Notes: generated from the sequence alone by a model not told the origin. Numbered from the stretch's first letter, positions 42,201 to 50,030 are shown. The stretch is 64,000 bases of DNA from Temnopleurus reevesii (GCA_036244855.1 BQKZ01000660.1:1-64000); one strand, 5' to 3'. Numbers and translations are program-made.

Positions 42201-44452
42201 TGTTCTTTATCAAGAAAGAAAATATTGAATTTAGCGTCGGGGGACACGACGCTGAAATATTTTGCACATTTTAGGTTATAACTTTTCCAAAACTTGTTCA
42301 TTTTTCGCACAATCTTTTNAATCTAACCACTCCACTGTTGCTATGATACCATCTGGTCTCGGAATTTGTACCCCCATCCCTTGTAGTTGGCAGCCCTATT
42401 CCAAGAACTTTGTCAAATGGTTTATACAGCCTAATATAAGCTATCCATTATTTAAAAAAAAAACAAACAAACAAACAAAACAAACAAACAGTGATTGGCC
42501 TATTAGGATGCTTCTGTGAGATTTATTAGGCAACACAAATAATCTTTTTAACAATTTGTTTGTATCGGTCAGTCGGAAATAGTCTTTTTTAATTCTTCAA
42601 ATAAGACTTTCAACAGTTACAAGAGACTGAAAAGCCAGAAGAACATCTGTAAATGTATTTTCAGATTTGATTTCACAAGTTTTTATATGATTTTGCTGTG
42701 ATTTTACGGAGAGCTGCTACCTCTTTTTAAGTCCAGTAAATTCCTTTCCATATTGTGACTACATATAACAATTTAAGAAATTTCTATATGAATGTATCAG
42801 TAATATTTCTCTGTGAATCAGTATTGCTGTTTACTGATACATGTTCAGTGGAATTAGTGGAATTCATCTCTAAATTGGAAATTGAAATTCCACTTATTTG
42901 AATGGAAACTAACAATTGTTCAATGGTTTCAGTGTAGATGTTGTACCATATTACGTTATATACATACCGTTTCCATATTTTAAATGCTAGCTTTGTCTCC
43001 GCCACCATAAGGTGGTGACAGATGCATCGGTTTTTTAAAGACTTTTTTTGTGTGATTTACAGAGCATAGATTATTCAACACTTTATTTTGGTATCTAGCT
43101 TGTGATAAGCATATCATTCCTGAATGTTCACTTCTCGTAATATTGTGAAAGCTTAAAGGGGAACCAACCCCTTGAATTATCATGCTCTCATTAAATGAAG
43201 AAGAATCAGATGAACAAGCTGTGAAATTTGAGAAAAATCGGACAACCCGTTCAAAGGTTATGAATTTTCAAATTCACAGAGATTTGACGATCACTGCCGC
43301 TCATGGGGATCCGTGCGATCGGCAACACCGATTGAATCTGTGATGTCATGTTGGACAACTCCTCATTCACTTTGTACACAGAATTTCTAAAAATGGATTA
43401 ATGTAAAATTTAGAGTTGCAACATCATTCTTCTCAAAATACATGCAGAATCAATACATAAATGTTGTAACGCAGCCGAAAATTGGCATTATGTTGACTTT
43501 ACCGAAAAAAGGGAGAAAATGTTCAATTTTTTGTACAAAGTTAATGAGGGGTTGTCCAACATGACGTCACAGATTTCGTCGAATTTGCCGATCGCACAGA
43601 TCTGCATGAGCGGTAGGGATCATCATATCTCTGTGACTTTGAAAAGTCATAACTTTTGAACGGGCTGTCCGATTCCGCTCAAATTTTCAGATTTTGTTCA
43701 TCTAATTTTTCTTCATTCAATGGGAGCACGATAAATCCAGGGGTTGGTTCCCCTTTAATTCCAACCCAAATCTTTATTTGTGGACAATGATACTGAAAGT
43801 GACAGTTTTGTCAGTTCAGGGGCCAGTAAGACATAGAGATAAAGTAACTTTTATCTATTGTAGAAACACAGGTTTTAACTCGACCGACCCCCCCCCCCCC
43901 CCCCCCAAAAAAAAATGTATTTGTATATCTGTAGAAGTCCGTTAATCCTTAAAGAGTGGTCTACGTCATGCAAAGGAGCTGATATATCAGGTTGAGTTGG
44001 ATGTCCCTCTAGTTTCCAGCAACAGGAAGTTTCATGCAATTGATGCAATCGTAAGGCTGTTGGAATTTGAATGCTGAAGAACATAACAGAAACAATATTA
44101 AAGACATCTAGAAAACAGTTACTCAAGAAAATGTACATGTATGTCTACGTTTACAATCGATTACAGAGATGATGCGAAACTACGTGTTAGAAATTGGCAC
44201 CAAGGATATTTCAAGTGCAATGCTTTCTTTCTAACATTGTATTTTTAATATCTACCAAACACACACACAAGAAAAGTGAGAACACTACCATTTTTTACCC
44301 TTCCATTTTGACTACCTTTATATTGACACAAAATACAAGATCTTTTACAAGTTTTACCGAACTCAAGTTTCTCTCTTTCCCAATCTTTTCTTCTCCAGAC
44401 GAATGAAGTGAATGGCCAGCCTGAGCTTGAGAAACTGCAGATCGAGGAGTAA
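9243..44452 (+). CDS. lgl: Lethal giant larvae (Lgl/LLGL) cell-polarity protein, C-terminal ~978 residues, 20 exons
   Basis: Lgl proteins are cortical scaffolds of the Scribble polarity module. They are phosphorylated by aPKC in the Par-6 complex, bind non-muscle myosin II, and fold as two WD-type beta-propellers. Twenty exons with GT-AG borders join without a frame break: 9243-9315, 12122-12329, 17207-17258, 17608-17765, 19287-19359, 20080-20227, 20848-21072, 22499-22654, 23172-23618, 24197-24326, 25362-25478, 26425-26588, 27065-27170, 27424-27616, 28362-28615, 30882-31043, 34808-34919, 37285-37319, 40161-40231 and 44399-44452. Diagnostic family strings include [63 protein letters not shown] and [10 protein letters not shown]. 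Three serines in a basic loop match the aPKC sites at about residues 465, 469 and 473 of the window part. No N-terminal exons were found before 9243; about 190 residues should lie upstream. The C-terminus is unusually rich in Glu, Pro and Ala. Identification is by recognition, not by a search. Confidence 0.95.
9358..9626. mobile_element. Foldback element, 'TAGTCCAGTTGAGGAC' family
   Basis: Inverted ends TAGTCCAGTTGAGGAC and CATCAACTGGACT. Other members are at 59456-59782 and 62248-62463. It begins 42 bases after lgl exon 1. Confidence 0.75.
9937..12226 (+). repeat. Direct duplication broken by a single N (9937-11142 and 11144-12226)
   Basis: The two segments share intron sequence, about 95% by eye in the first 120 bases and much more diverged later, and end in the same first 105 bases of exon 2. 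Those exon copies differ at two bases, both synonymous. The first copy stops exactly at the N at 11143 and carries a SINE that the second lacks. This is best explained as two haplotypes assembled in tandem; an old genuine duplication is the alternative. Confidence 0.65.
10683..10955 (+). mobile_element. tRNA-derived SINE
   Basis: Same family as at 1636, with a decayed B box (GGTTTGAACCC) and the TTCAGCAAGAAATTCATCC body. It is present only in the first copy of the duplication around the N at 11143. Confidence 0.88.
12122..12329 (+). CDS. lgl: Lgl exon 2: propeller blade with [13 protein letters not shown] and [11 protein letters not shown]
   Basis: 69 codons plus one base. The acceptor follows TTAG and the donor is [16 protein letters not shown] and the HNDGSYQVW strand are the expected blade core. 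A near-identical copy of its first 105 bases lies at 11038-11142, and decayed copies of its last ~75 bases with donors follow at 12438-13137. Only this copy is complete on both sides. Confidence 0.95.
12438..13137 (+). repeat. Array of five decayed exon-2 3' ends with donor sites
   Basis: Copies end at 12510, 12673, 12810, 12951 and 13137, with spacings of about 137-186 bases. Each retains GATGGTAG..CC..GT.TGGAAGG and AGCC..TTATG. Donor-like GTGAG or GTAAG survives in four; the first has mutated to TTGAGT. None has an acceptor or the first half of the exon. The intervening spacer is C-rich. Confidence 0.85.
13869..15995. repeat. Satellite-like tandem array, ~205-225 base unit, about ten copies
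   Basis: Units start with GCATCTCTG near 14075, 14290, 14515, 14720, 14933, 15152, 15360, 15573 and 15796, with an eroded first unit near 13869. Each contains CATATGGGTGGG, AGGGATTAATTATAGC and GGACTGATTAATG. Positions 14657-15268 and 15297-15908 look the same at an offset of 640 bases, a three-unit higher-order duplication. The array lies in the intron between exons 2 and 3. Confidence 0.93.
17207..17258 (+). CDS. lgl: Lgl exon 3 ([17 protein letters not shown])
   Basis: 52 bases joining exon 2 in phase. It encodes the strongly conserved GPFPCKAI segment and ends in a GTAAGT donor. The intron before it (4.9 kb) holds the satellite array. Confidence 0.95.
17608..17765 (+). CDS. lgl: Lgl exon 4 ([18 protein letters not shown])
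   Basis: 158 bases. [10 protein letters not shown] is one of the most conserved Lgl motifs. It is followed by a strand ending [11 protein letters not shown]. The acceptor is TTTCAG and the donor GTAAGT. Confidence 0.96.
17818..18180. repeat. Minisatellite of ~23 bases (GCATTCATTTAAGCAGTAAG)
   Basis: About seven good copies to 17997, then degenerate versions with the GAATGCAT core, in the intron after exon 4. Confidence 0.85.
18205..18960 (+). repeat. Three decayed upstream copies of exon 5
   Basis: Copies near 18205, 18546 and 18891 retain GATGAGCCACACAC and CTGGTGGAGGAAGAG..TTGTT in varying amounts; one has a TAA in GTGGAATAAG. All diverge where the real exon reads CAGACAAAAGGGTAAG, so the donor is missing. 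Flanking intron is duplicated with them, with about 345-396 bases between copies. Confidence 0.82.
19287..19359 (+). CDS. lgl: Lgl exon 5 ([21 protein letters not shown])
   Basis: 73 bases, phase-compatible on both sides. It matches the family strand with EEEL/IVxxDLQT. Three degenerate copies of this exon lie upstream between about 18205 and 18950 and lack the donor end. Confidence 0.94.
20080..20227 (+). CDS. lgl: Lgl exon 6 ([19 protein letters not shown])
   Basis: 148 bases. It encodes the GWP..LPYL..LH.SAIT..FISNVP segment typical of the family. The donor is AGA followed by GTAAGA. Three decayed copies follow downstream to about 20720. Confidence 0.94.
20283..20720 (+). repeat. Three decayed downstream copies of exon 6
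   Basis: Partial copies at 20283-20363, about 20451-20575 and about 20635-20720 resemble the exon's CAGCAATGTGCCATC ... CACATCACCAAGAG part. The first keeps a GTGAGA donor; the third reads CACCAAGCGTAAAC. All carry indels that break the frame. Confidence 0.75.
20848..21072 (+). CDS. lgl: Lgl exon 7 ([17 protein letters not shown] ... WPPFRK)
   Basis: 75 codons in phase 0. It encodes a textbook WD-type strand, [13 protein letters not shown], then [10 protein letters not shown], and ends at WPPFRK, the family's usual border before VG.FDP. The donor GTTGGT is a weak match to consensus. Confidence 0.96.
21546..22498 (+). repeat. Six tandem partial copies of exon 8 with acceptor sites
   Basis: After an eroded first copy near 21546, acceptor-exon junctions recur at 21708, 21866, 22015, 22175 and 22337, then the real exon at 22499, with a period of 149-162 bases. 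Each unit is ~65 bases of intron end plus ~95 bases of exon start. Copies 22015 and 22175 stay in frame and then stop at GTA TAA; 22337 is shifted by a two-base insertion and 21708 by a deletion. Confidence 0.93.
22499..22654 (+). CDS. lgl: Lgl exon 8 ([20 protein letters not shown])
   Basis: 52 codons in phase 0, ending in GTAAGT. It encodes [15 protein letters not shown] and then the [12 protein letters not shown] strand. It is the last member of an array of seven partial copies, and the only one with the GQVVVMKM part and a donor. Confidence 0.95.
23172..23618 (+). CDS. lgl: Lgl exon 9: propeller strand plus aPKC phosphorylation loop
   Basis: 149 codons, the longest coding exon here and distinctly GC-rich. 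It encodes [12 protein letters not shown], then [29 protein letters not shown], then CTLNPDD, then the basic loop. Serine codons at 23472, 23484 and 23496 lie in [13 protein letters not shown] with the four-residue spacing of the known aPKC sites (Drosophila S656, S660, S664). In the family, phosphorylation here releases Lgl from the membrane. The donor is GTTTGT. Confidence 0.96.
24197..24326 (+). CDS. lgl: Lgl exon 10 ([23 protein letters not shown])
   Basis: 43 codons plus one base, with a GTAAGT donor. It matches the P.QRKIEARS....VRxLYFADTF segment. Two further copies of its 3' part follow at about 240-base spacing. Confidence 0.95.
24227..24840 (+). repeat. Three-copy 240-base tandem repeat spanning the exon 10 donor
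   Basis: The segment from the exon's LVPIERK codons through the donor into the intron recurs 240 bases later almost unchanged (24467-24706), and a third time partially at 24707-24840. Copy 2 keeps GTAAGT at 24567; copy 3 has lost the donor. Copies 2 and 3 share GAGAGGTA where the exon has GAAAGGAA. Confidence 0.92.
25362..25478 (+). CDS. lgl: Lgl exon 11 ([20 protein letters not shown])
   Basis: 117 bases. SLW.GTN.G.IY.YSL.VP is a conserved second-propeller strand. The acceptor is TTTCAG and the donor GTAAGT. Confidence 0.95.
26168..26357. mobile_element. MITE, 'GGGGTGTTG' family
   Basis: Ends GGGGTGTTGTTC and the inverse CGCCCCC. The interior has GTTGCAATTGATCGCAAG and GCGCGAATGAAAATGCGC. 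Related copies are at about 48376-48528, 55186-55361 and 61259-61446. Confidence 0.85.
26425..26588 (+). CDS. lgl: Lgl exon 12 ([20 protein letters not shown] ... SEEQFK)
   Basis: 164 bases. It encodes KEI.L.H.API..L.V.D....PLP.P.E, then [16 protein letters not shown], colinear with vertebrate LLGL. The donor is GTTTGT. Confidence 0.95.
27065..27170 (+). CDS. lgl: Lgl exon 13 ([21 protein letters not shown])
   Basis: 35 codons plus one base. It continues SEEQFK/VF.LP directly from exon 12. The donor GTAAGT lies just before a (GAT)n microsatellite. Confidence 0.94.
27200..27340. repeat. (GAT)n microsatellite filling the short intron 13
   Basis: Nearly uninterrupted ATGATG units begin about 30 bases after the exon 13 donor. 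The poly-Asp or poly-Met reading frames here are repeat artefacts. Confidence 0.95.
27424..27616 (+). CDS. lgl: Lgl exon 14 ([13 protein letters not shown] ... LLSPSEFER)
   Basis: 193 bases. It encodes [28 protein letters not shown] and [10 protein letters not shown], the last propeller strands of the family. The donor is GTAAGT. Confidence 0.96.
28150..28324 (+). pseudogene. Upstream partial copy of exon 15, open to a TGA
   Basis: After an acceptor CTATCAG, 57 codons read [20 protein letters not shown] and the acidic linker, then [10 protein letters not shown] and TGA at 28322. It matches exon 15 closely for about 140 bases and then diverges. No donor is seen. An AATAAA overlaps codons near 28304. 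It could be an alternative last exon or a dead duplicate. Confidence 0.6.
28362..28615 (+). CDS. lgl: Lgl exon 15: end of propeller and start of acidic tail
   Basis: 84 codons plus split codons. It begins [19 protein letters not shown], matching the ERFSLS...TEPLC segment, and then becomes a Glu/Pro/Ala/Val-rich linker ([14 protein letters not shown]) with no family counterpart that I recognise. A partial copy precedes it at 28150. The donor is GTGAGT. Confidence 0.93.
29617..29822. mobile_element. MITE with ~30-base TIRs (AGGGACAAAG)
   Basis: AGGGACAAAGGACTGGGACA at the left matches the reverse complement of TGTCCCAGATCTTTGTCCCT at the right; the TIR continues through AAATAAACAAC. Confidence 0.85.
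30001..30268. mobile_element. Foldback element with GGTTGCATGAAACAATCA ends
   Basis: The first 18 bases are inverted at 30251-30267 (TGATTGTTTCATGCAAC). The interior contains TTTAAACCAACTTTTGGTTTAAA, itself a palindrome. Confidence 0.75.
30598..30762. mobile_element. Foldback element, 'TTTCACCAAGA' family
   Basis: GTTTCACCAAGACTTTAAG at the left, CTTGTCTTGGTGAAGCAC at the right, with CGACTGGTATC and GGTACCAG inside. Confidence 0.8.
30882..31043 (+). CDS. lgl: Lgl exon 16: acidic tail with a run of seven Glu
   Basis: 162 bases, phase-compatible with exons 15 and 17 and GC-rich against AT-rich introns. It encodes [15 protein letters not shown], a run of seven Glu, then [17 protein letters not shown]. 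Low complexity means family homology cannot support it; frame, splice sites and composition do. Confidence 0.82.
31044..34807. other. lgl intron 16, nothing recognised
   Basis: AT-rich, changing to C/T-rich over the last ~500 bases before exon 17. No exon or repeat family is clear; short frames are chance. Confidence 0.7.
34808..34919 (+). CDS. lgl: Lgl exon 17 (conserved C-terminal [11 protein letters not shown])
   Basis: 112 bases. It encodes [16 protein letters not shown] and then [11 protein letters not shown], which resembles the vertebrate LLGL1 tail motif with VTVEDVKDF. The donor is GTGAGT after TACGA. If the donor is skipped, the frame stops at once (GAG TGA, 34921-34923), giving a plausible shorter isoform. 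Confidence 0.9.
34955..35098. mobile_element. Foldback element, 'GCCATAGAAAAC' family
   Basis: GCATAAAAC..TGCCATAGAAAA at the left and TTTTCTATGGCA..TTTTTTGCAAT at the right. A related copy lies at 57960-58096. Confidence 0.7.
36051..36814. mobile_element. 764-base element with perfect TIRs and TTAA at both ends
   Basis: TTAAGGCTCCGATGGGGGTA is repeated exactly inverted at the far end (TACCCCCATCGGAGCCTTAA). TTAA at both ends is the target preferred by piggyBac-type transposases. No transposase frame is present, so if that assignment is right it is a non-autonomous copy. Confidence 0.88.
37285..37319 (+). CDS. lgl: Lgl micro-exon 18 ([12 protein letters not shown])
   Basis: 35 bases linking exons 17 and 19 in frame. 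The acceptor is a tandem CAGAAG, so the exon can start at 37285 or 37288. The first gives ES, the second D, both followed by [10 protein letters not shown]. The donor is GTGAGA. It is short and supported mainly by phase and splice signals. Confidence 0.7.
37432..37607. mobile_element. Foldback element, 'GAAGGGCATGTCGGCCGG' family
   Basis: TTTCAGTCAATTGTGATGAAG at the left pairs with CTTCGTCACAGTTGGCTGAA at the right. A second copy at 48252-48582 is split by another element. Confidence 0.82.
37608..40130. other. lgl intron 18, little recognised
   Basis: AT-rich. GAGTTTGTACAAGTTGTC occurs twice, at about 38524 and 38577. No coding signal seen. Confidence 0.65.
40161..40231 (+). CDS. lgl: Lgl exon 19, copy A ([24 protein letters not shown])
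   Basis: 71 bases with acceptor TTATTAG and donor GTCAGA. It enters in phase 1 and leaves in phase 0, as exons 18 and 20 require. It is the first of an array of copies running to 41820. Copy B at 40590 is equally open, so either could be used. Confidence 0.7.
40590..40660 (+). CDS. lgl: Lgl exon 19, copy B: possible mutually exclusive alternative
   Basis: Same 71-base length, same acceptor and donor positions and no stop. It encodes [24 protein letters not shown]. Because the exon is not a multiple of three, including both A and B would break the frame, so one or the other must be used. It may instead be a non-functional duplicate or a second haplotype: a single N lies between the copies at 40311. 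Confidence 0.5.
40829..41820 (+). repeat. Six further truncated copies of exon 19
   Basis: Copies end at about 40883, 41047, 41217, 41384, 41553 and 41820, mostly 164-170 bases apart. Each begins CCAGTAAA or CCAGTCAA and retains GTTGAAAGTGGAGAAA.AGAGGTCAG; the fifth has lost the donor. Spacers contain long C runs. A single N at 42319 is followed by another piece of the spacer. Confidence 0.88.
43153..43758. mobile_element. ~600-base foldback with TTAA ends and ~200-base arms
   Basis: TTAAAGGGGAACCAACCCC is inverted at the end as GGGGTTGGTTCCCCTTTAA. Pairing continues inward through TGTCCAACATGACGTCACAG. A half copy starts at 2700 (TTAAAGGGGAGCCC). No open frame. Confidence 0.88.
44399..44452 (+). 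CDS. lgl: Lgl terminal coding exon 20 ([17 protein letters not shown], stop)
   Basis: The acceptor follows TTCTCCAG and the frame runs 17 codons to TAA at 44450. Phase 0 matches exon 19. The preceding 4.1 kb intron contains the exon-19 copy array and a large foldback element. Confidence 0.82.
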   Translation, partial: TNEVNGQPELEKLQIEE

Positions 44453-47040
44453 TCTCCGCTACTGATAAAGGGAGCCCTACGATACAGAAAAGCGAAAATA
44501 TCTTAAACTTCTTTTTATCAACGTGACACCATTTCTCTCGCCAGCTAAACATGAATGGAGTGATTTTAGATGTGTGACAGTGCAGACTTGATGTGCGAAT
44601 CTTCTGAAACTTCTTCTAAATGCTTTCAGCTTGCTCTTCCTCTGATTAAAACAAAAAGATAATTAATTAATCAAATTTCAATTTAATGAAGTTATTAATG
44701 TATTTGACAAAATAGCATGATTATTAATTCTTCAGTGCACCATAGTAAAGATAACTGATAGACTCTTTGACTTTGTGATGTGACATTTTAATGAGTTGTT
44801 AGTTGAATAGGAACTTTGGGACCAATTTAAAAGTGAAGGGAAATTGCTCGAGTGGGATTGCTTTAGAAAGAAAAGGCAGTTTGAATTTGGCATGTGCAGT
44901 GATAAAGAGTTAATTCTTACTGTGAATTGCATTAGGAGTCTACTTAATGAAGTGAGATAATTGAGATTTTTGTAAAAGGACCAATATGTGAATGCTTCTG
45001 AATGTCGTCTAAGTCTGTGCCAACGAAAAACTTCGTAAAATGTAAGAAAATTGATTTTAAAGCTGGAAAAAAAACCCCAGAATTATAAATGTTGAAAGCC
45101 TTGATCATGAATGGGAGAAATGATATTCGTTGTTGTTTTCTCAGTCATGTGGATATTAGTATTTCAATATTCCATGATAACAGGTATCATCATGTTTTAC
45201 ATTGACGTTTTGGAGTGAGCAGGTCTTTAATTCTATATTAAAGCCCATAAGTTCTTGTCGTTCCGTCTCAAAGGGAAGAATTTGTAGTATTTTTCAACAG
45301 TTTATCATGTATATTGTAATAATTTGTAAAATTTCTTGAAAATTATTGTCAACTGATTTGAAATATCATTCCATGTCAAATGAATCCATATAATTTCACA
45401 ATTTCCAATTTTGGTTCCAGACAGTATATTTTGTGCAAAAATAAGTGTTTTCTTAGTTATTTTGGTTTTTATAGTGCAAGTAGAGTGATAGAATTTCCAA
45501 TTGGCGCTATGGATTTAACATCAACCGTTACTTTTCTGAATTGGTGCCCTAATTTGATGTATGTAATATACAAAAAGAATTGGACCACTTAGTAATGGAT
45601 TCAAATGTTATGCATGCTTCTTTGTCAAAGCCACAATGACAAACTATTTGTTCAGCTGATGTAGTATATTTGTATTTCAATATAAGGAATGCAGATCGCA
45701 TGCAGTGATTCTTGCTAGGTTGGTCAAGCTACAATGTTATGTCCAACCTAGTAACATTAATGCATGCAAGTATCATTATTAGATGTACTATAATTATTTT
45801 TGACAGCTGAATACATAGTTCTTCTTGACAAATGTGAATAAATTTGAATACATTATGAAATCGGTCCATGGAACCACTGCCTTTTGACAAAGGGATATTG
45901 CCCACATGTTGCCTTTTCTGTTGTACATAAATATTTTTTCACTTGTTGAGTGGTTCAATATAAATGGCTTCCTCATGAAGGGCTCCTAAAAATAATTGAT
46001 TGTGTAAATTCCAATTTCTACATGAATTTATAGATATCAAGGGTAAATGATGATTGAAGTTGCAGAAATTTTAAAATTGCAACATACTTTCTGTGTATGT
46101 GACATAAGGAGTATATCCCCTTTAGTGTATACATGAATTTTGAATGTTAAACTAATCTTAATTGTAGTCCTCTTTAGTTTATGAATGTACAGTTTTCTAT
46201 AAAATTGTCAGTACTTATATTCTAGTGTGTAGTAGCAGACAATGCCACGCTGTTAAACTTTAGTACCTATTGGAAAAGTACTTTGACCTGTAGTACTAGC
46301 TTCGTTTGTAACAAGCAATGTTTTACGAATATCATGCACTACCAATTGCATGGCAGGAGGATCTGATGAATCGGAAAATGTGATACAAAATCATGATCCA
46401 TTTGCCAACTTTGCTGTGAAATTTTTGATCATCAAACTGATTAGGCAGTATAATTCGGAGGCTTTTCAAAAATATTGAAAATGATCATGCATTTTCTATG
46501 TGTTTGAATACATCTGAGAGATGCAACTATGCTTTGTTGGAAAAATCAGATTTTGAGACGGTCGTAAGGTGTGCGGTAGTCTTTGTGACCTCCTGACTAA
46601 CTGGGTTCTGATGTAGAAGATGTGGTATCAAAATAAATGATGAAAAGTGTGGTGTTATGATGAGAGCTTTCTTAGGTTTTTGTCGTGAAAGAAAAAACTT
46701 TCCACAGCAATGCAGTTCAAGTGTTGTAAAGAAAGTACTGAATATGTCATGGAATTCTTACCAAATGAATTTTATTTTGGTATGAAATGCCTTAATTGTA
46801 ATGCAAAGATTATCTTCATGTTATTTAAAGTACTTGTGCCAAGTTTATCATTTGTGACAGAATTTGAATGAATCATTTTGAATACTTCTCAAACTGCGTC
46901 TTCTTTTTTTCTACTTTTTCGTGCCATTTCAGAAACTTGTAGAGACAATTTTCTCTCATTAGGTTGTGAATTTTTTCTTCTATGGTGTGATGCAATTATG
47001 TATGTGCTGTAATGGTAGTAGTATTTTCGGTGAATAAAAT
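44453..47040 (+). other. lgl: Probable 3' UTR of lgl
   Basis: AT-rich sequence without exons after the stop codon. Candidate poly(A) signals AATAAA lie at 45837, 46632 and 47033. The end is an estimate, since which signal is used cannot be read from sequence. Confidence 0.45.
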
Positions 47041-47989
47041 GGGACCATGTCATTGTGTATACATTGTACATTTAGTGGGAATAGTGGAAAAATTTCTTTC
47101 TATAAATGATGTAATGGCTTTTTGATATAGTGTAAAAATTCATAATTGTGTAATAAGTGTAAAGAAAACAAAAGTTGTACTATTTTTTCCTCTTCCTTTT
47201 GTTGTTGTTGTTGTTGCTATGTTGTACAATGTCAAGTACTTGGTGGGTCATTATGTGTGTGTTGAAATAATGATATGATGCGAAAGGGTGGAAAATCAAT
47301 TGTGTGGAAATATGTTTCCTTCTGCGGAAACATCTTGTAAAGATGTAGTTATGGATAGTTCTTTGGTATTCAATATGCATTTCTGCTTAAAACAAACAAA
47401 AATGGAATAACATTTTGCCGAAATGTATTCATTTTTGCCCCATTTGTGGGACGGTTGTACATTGCTTATTGCTTTTTTGCATCCCATTTAATGGCTAAAT
47501 GTGAAATATGTTATCAAAGTTAATATTATTATTATGATTATTATGTATCTTAAAAATTAATATGTTATGTTACAAATATTCTCCATGCTGCTTGTCATAA
47601 TATCACCAATCTTGTTTATGTTATCGCTATTTTATTGATATAAATATATCAGCTCCAAGTGATTACAGCAGTATGACTAGTCCCTGTATTTAAGATATTT
47701 TCATGGGAAAATATCAAATTGTAGACAAAAATCATTGCCAATTAGGTTATTAGAATTACTCTCCATTCTTTTCTGTTTACTTAAAAATGCTAGAATTTTC
47801 TTGCAACATGGTTGAAAGCTAAATAGTCAAAGACATTCCTTTTACCATCTTTGTACTTTTTTCTCTCCTTTTTTCAATCATATTTTTGTCTGTCAAATTT
47901 GTGCCAGGATAGATCCAATTAAAACATTGTGTGAATGTGATTAAATTTTGCAATCTTTGTTTATCATTATTCTTGTGTTATTGAACACA

Positions 47990-48222
47990 TAGACACCCAT
48001 GACATTAATTTCCTTCAGAAAGAAATTCATCCACATTGTGCTGCACTCGACCCAGGTGAGGTGAATGGGTACCTGGCAGGAATCTTTTCCACTGAAATGC
48101 AGAGCACTACATAACTGCTGCACTGCTAAAGCCAGGGTAATTAAGCTACATAGTAGAGCGCTTAGGGACGACTAATAAAGTTAGTGTTAGGCGCTATAGA
48201 GCGTATAATTATTATTATTATA
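47990..48222 (+). mobile_element. SINE body fragment lacking the tRNA head
   Basis: Retains AAATTCATCCACATTGTG, ACCCAGGTGAGGTGAATGGG and the GCGCTATA tail followed by ATTATTATT. Confidence 0.85.
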
Positions 48223-48251
48223 GACAGTTTCTTCTCAGAAGATATGGTGGT

Positions 48252-48582
48252 TTGATTTCAATCGTCGCAGTCACAGTTACAGTCGATGGGAAGTGGTATG
48301 TCATAGTTTTACACGTCGGCTCATTGTTATGTGCGCAACTACATGTGACATAACAATAAGAATACTTGCAAATCTATGGGGGTGTTGTTCAAAAGTTGCA
48401 ATTGATAGGAACGTGCCAATAAAAATCGTTCGTTTCATGTGCGTCTTGTTAAATGCACATACCGTGCGCGAATGGAAATGCGCGTTTAATTTGCAAAGTT
48501 GCAGTTGATTTTGAACAACACCCCCTTAGACGTACTTCTTTCGATCAACGTACCCTTCGTCACTGTTGATTGAAATCGAAAA
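48252..48582. mobile_element. Nested elements: a 'GGGGTGTTG' MITE inside a 'GAAGGGC' foldback
   Basis: The outer element starts TGATTTCAATCGTCGCAGTC and ends CCTTCGTCACTGTTGATTGA. Its middle is interrupted at about 48376-48528 by TGGGGGTGTTGTTC ... GAACAACACCCCCTTA. Confidence 0.82.
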
Positions 48583-48589
48583 ATTTGGG

Positions 48590-50030
48590 AGAAGATTGAG
48601 ATGGATGGGGTGAGATACATGTAGATATGGATATGGGAGAGGGAAGGGGAAGAAAGTTTGTAATCTTGAGGTGGGCTGATAGAGTGGGATGGAGAGGAAG
48701 AGGTGGAGTTGGTGATGGAGAAGAGACAGGAAGAGAAAGGAAGGGATAAGATGGAGTTAGAGATAAGAGATAGATGGAGGTGGGAGAGAGCGGGATAATG
48801 AAGGAGGTAAACGGAAAGAAGCAGGTTTAGGAAGAGATGGGAATGAGAAAGTGAGACAGGGATGATGACAAAAATATTGGAAAAGAAAGAGAAAAAGGGG
48901 TACCAGAGAGGAGTGGGGTGAGAGTGAGGTATATAAGGGGAGGCAAAGAGGTGAAGGAGGGAGGAGGGACGGGATCAGGTGGTAGAAGGGGAATAAGAAA
49001 GATGAGGATGATAGAGTAAGATGGAGATGGAGGATAGATAGGGTAATGAGAGAGGGAGAGAAGAAATAAATATCAAGGTGGGATTGAGAGTGATGAGTTC
49101 CGGAAGAGGTGAAGGAGTTGAGATGGAAGGGGGTCCAGCCCCAGTCCAACATGACTCTTTGTTTAGTTAACAGTTGGCTGCCCCTGAACAAAGAGTCATG
49201 GGCTTCTATATGGATTTGAATGAGGCTTTTGATAAAGACAAAGAGCAAGATGGGGGGGGGGGAGGGGTAATGGGGTATAGGAGGGGGAAGTGGGAGGGGA
49301 AGAAAAACAGAATTAGAGAGGAGAGATGAAAGTGTGAAATAGGAGGGGAAAGAGACAGTGGAGGACAAACGATAAAAAGAAGGAAAGTGATTAAAGAGGA
49401 GCAACATAGGGGTGGGATAAGAAAGTGAAATAGGAGTGGGACAAGTGGCTGATGGAGGAGAGATGGGGAAAAGGAGGAAAAGAAGGAGGATGGCAGAGAT
49501 AGACTGAGATATGGGATAGTTAGAGAAAATTCAGTGAGATGTAGGGTTGACATAGAGTGATAGAGCAAGGATGAGAAAAGAAGGAAAGGATGAAAAATGC
49601 AAAAAGATGGAATGTGGAAATGCAGATGAAAAAGTAGGGGTGCAGAAGGGAAGAGTGGAATAAAGGGATGGGGATTAGGAGGATGGGGAGGGGCGCGGTA
49701 TGGATAGATGGAGAGGAGGATGATAGAAAAGGGAAAAGGGAAGAAAAAAAAGAATGAAAAATACAAGCGTATAAGCTAAATTTGAAATGAGAGAGTAAGA
49801 TGAAAGAGGAGGGAGAGGGGTGGAGCGAAAAAGAACAAAATTATAATATATTTGAAAAGAGCTTTTTTGCCTACTGGATGTGAAACAAAGATGGATGGAG
49901 AAAACTAGGGGGGATCGGAAGAGGGAGAGAAAGGCAAGAAATGGGAGAGAATCAAAGAGAGCCAGAACAATAAATTGGGGAGCAATTTAGAGGTAGAGAT
50001 GAGATTAGTAAGAGAATGAAATAGAGAAAA
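48590..50030 (+). other. Purine-rich strand, ~1.4 kb
   Basis: Almost continuous G/A on the + strand (GGGAGAGGGAAGGGGAAG style), broken by a short inverted repeat CATGACTCTTTGTT / AACAAAGAGTCATG at about 49150-49200. The long Ser/Pro/Leu-rich frames on the - strand come from this composition and are not genes. Confidence 0.85.

Noticed and set aside
48757..49766. 216- and 186-residue Ser/Pro/Leu-rich frames on the - strand
   Set aside because: Composition artefact of the purine-rich tract; no complexity, motif or start context.
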